A stretch of 64,000 bases of DNA from Lineus longissimus (Eukaryota; Nemertea; Pilidiophora; Heteronemertea; Lineidae). Below, in pieces: positions 62,701 to 64,000 of this stretch (within the stretch, counting starts at the first letter, position 1; each line of letters opens with the position of its first letter). The notes under the pieces are model-generated. The model made no database searches. It had not been told where the DNA came from and saw nothing but the letters and a program-made list of their open reading frames with translations. Location of the stretch: positions 8,494,001 through 8,558,000 of the forward strand of contig NC_088314.1 of NCBI RefSeq assembly GCF_910592395.1, given 5' to 3'. The position numbers and the translations under genes are program-made.

Positions 62701-64000
62701 ATTGGTGCAATCACTTGCAGACATTTAGGAACATAACATTTCGTCTTAATTTTTCTAGGATATCTCATTTATTTGCGAAGATGCTACATATGGGGCATTG
62801 ATACATTTATACATCTATACAGCAATGCCATTACAGCCGCATTTATAGGTCGTCTACTACGTAATGTACATGAACGTTGTTCGACTGAACATAGGCCATT
62901 TTTTTCTTCGCCCTCCCCGTTGGTGATAAACCGATTGATCAATTTGGAAAGATGGTTCGACAGTAATACGATCAAAAGGACATTTTCTTTTTAAACGACG
63001 CGAACCCGAGGCAGCCAAATGTGCTTAAGGCCAAATTCCCCATAAATACGATGTTATAGCAAAATGTCTTTACAGCAGGGAGGTGTCAAGTGATTTGAAG
63101 TCTTTTCATCTTGACGCGGCCATATCTCATTACGCGCAACTATCAGGTTATATCAAAGTCTAGAGTTGAAATCCTATCAACTTGACGCGGGCGCATCTTA
63201 TTACGTACAACCGACTTACACCAATAACCACCCTTGGCATTGACGTTAAAGGCATTCGCCAGTCCGTAAAAAAAAAGGATATTTGTAATTGAATTTGAAA
63301 ATTTCTAATTGCATGAACACGTGCTTAATATATATTCATTGTCGTTGTTTAGACAGATATACAAATACTATACACATCAAGTTTCATCAAATTCGTATAC
63401 ATGATAAATGCACTATACGGCAGTACTCAATTACGAACGGTGTATACCCCTTTCAGATAAAATGTTCAAAAGGCTGAAATTTAAAAATTTTTTGGTCTTC
63501 TCCATAGATATTCCCGGAGGAATTTATAACGGTACCATCACAACAGGCCACAACTGCACCAGCGCTAAGTTAATGACATCCATCCATCCTAGATCGGAGC
63601 TAACAAGCTTTCGCAAACCCCCCGAAAACGTCGACGTAAATGCCTATCCCATTGTTTACCTTCGTTTTCAGGAGGTCAAACAATGAGATAGGCGTTAACG
63701 TTGGCATTTCGGGGGATTTGCGAAAATTCCATATATTTAGTATACTTGCATGTGAAGTTAGGCCAAGGTATATGTCCAATAAAGTAACGCTGAAAGGGTG
63801 GATGTCGTCCTGGGTGCCGACAAATGGTACCCAGGTTCGAGATCGACTGGACAATAAGCACCCTTGGTGCCATTACACTAGACAAATAGCACCCAGCTTC
63901 TTTTTGCCTGGCTTACTGATCTTAGGGACGAGGACGTTTCTTGCAATCTCGTTTTATCTCGCGCCGTGGTACTTGTGGTATTAGCAGTGCGCGAAATAAA
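62701..64000. other. Right-end intergenic DNA
   Basis: No gene is supported. It contains two related words around TTGACGCGG(C/G)...CTCATTACG(C/T) (63110-63200), the dispersed TTACGAACGGTGTATACCCC motif at about 63430, and a fold-back element (63609-63725). Confidence 0.6.
63609..63725. mobile_element. 117-bp fold-back element
   Basis: TTTCGCAAACCCCCCGAAAA...CCTATCCCATTGTTTA (left arm) pairs with CAAACAATGAGATAGGC...TTTCGGGGGATTTGCGAAA (right arm), with a loop of about 15 bp. Arms of about 50 bp with a few mismatches. It looks like a small MITE. Confidence 0.75.

Overview
This is eukaryotic, animal nuclear DNA, most likely from a marine invertebrate (an invertebrate deuterostome or a lophotrochozoan; the sequence does not decide which). 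The evidence is spliced genes with GT-AG introns, lineage-specific tandem expansions of rhodopsin-type GPCR genes, a somatomedin-B/seven-helix receptor, a calmodulin-like gene, a sigma-class glutathione S-transferase, CR1/L2-type retroposons, several MITE-like elements and one complete Polinton (Maverick).

Layout. 1-32266: three tandem units of about 4.07 kb. Each carries one intact single-exon class A GPCR gene; units 1 and 2 also carry the 3' half of a second, broken GPCR. Unit 1 is split by a 20,093-bp Polinton (3122-23214) with 275-bp terminal inverted repeats and a 6-bp GACGTT target duplication. Unit 2 preserves the empty site. Unit 3 carries a 5'-truncated CR1/L2-like insertion (30554-31824) and ends at about 32266. 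An inverted, intact, apparently mosaic GPCR of the same family follows at 33126-34244 on the minus strand. 36179-39552 (minus) is a large somatomedin-B seven-helix receptor with a tiny signal-peptide exon. 41075-43237 (minus) is a calmodulin-like gene, 44244-46478 (plus) a five-exon sigma-type GST, and 47971-49125 (minus) a single-exon SREB-like (GPR27/85/173) orphan receptor. 52481 to about 62700 is a tandem duplication of about 4.9 kb, each copy with a two-exon GPCR; the second copy holds a 441-bp Harbinger-like MITE. The rest is intergenic sequence with repeat debris.

The Polinton encodes a virus-like set: double-jelly-roll major capsid protein, two penton-like proteins, FtsK/HerA-type packaging ATPase, retroviral-type integrase with chromodomain, protein-primed DNA polymerase B, an HNH-like zinc protein, and several membrane or coiled-coil virion-type proteins. 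Two genes are visibly damaged: one by a 1.5-kb DNA transposon, one by a frameshift. I found no adenain-like protease.

The most unusual signal is a 25-bp two-box motif scattered through the Polinton, often at a 30-bp period and often inside its reading frames. It consists of GARC-NNN-GYTC, then 3 nt, then RGAC-NNN-GTCY. The arms covary (GAGC/GCTC with GAAC/GTTC; GGAC/GTCC with AGAC/GTCT and TGAC/GTCA) while the 3-nt centres vary. I did not see it in the host DNA around the element. It behaves like a small palindromic element multiplying within one virus-like transposon without breaking frames. A second unusual feature is that the outer 130 bp of each Polinton end is itself a fold-back palindrome.
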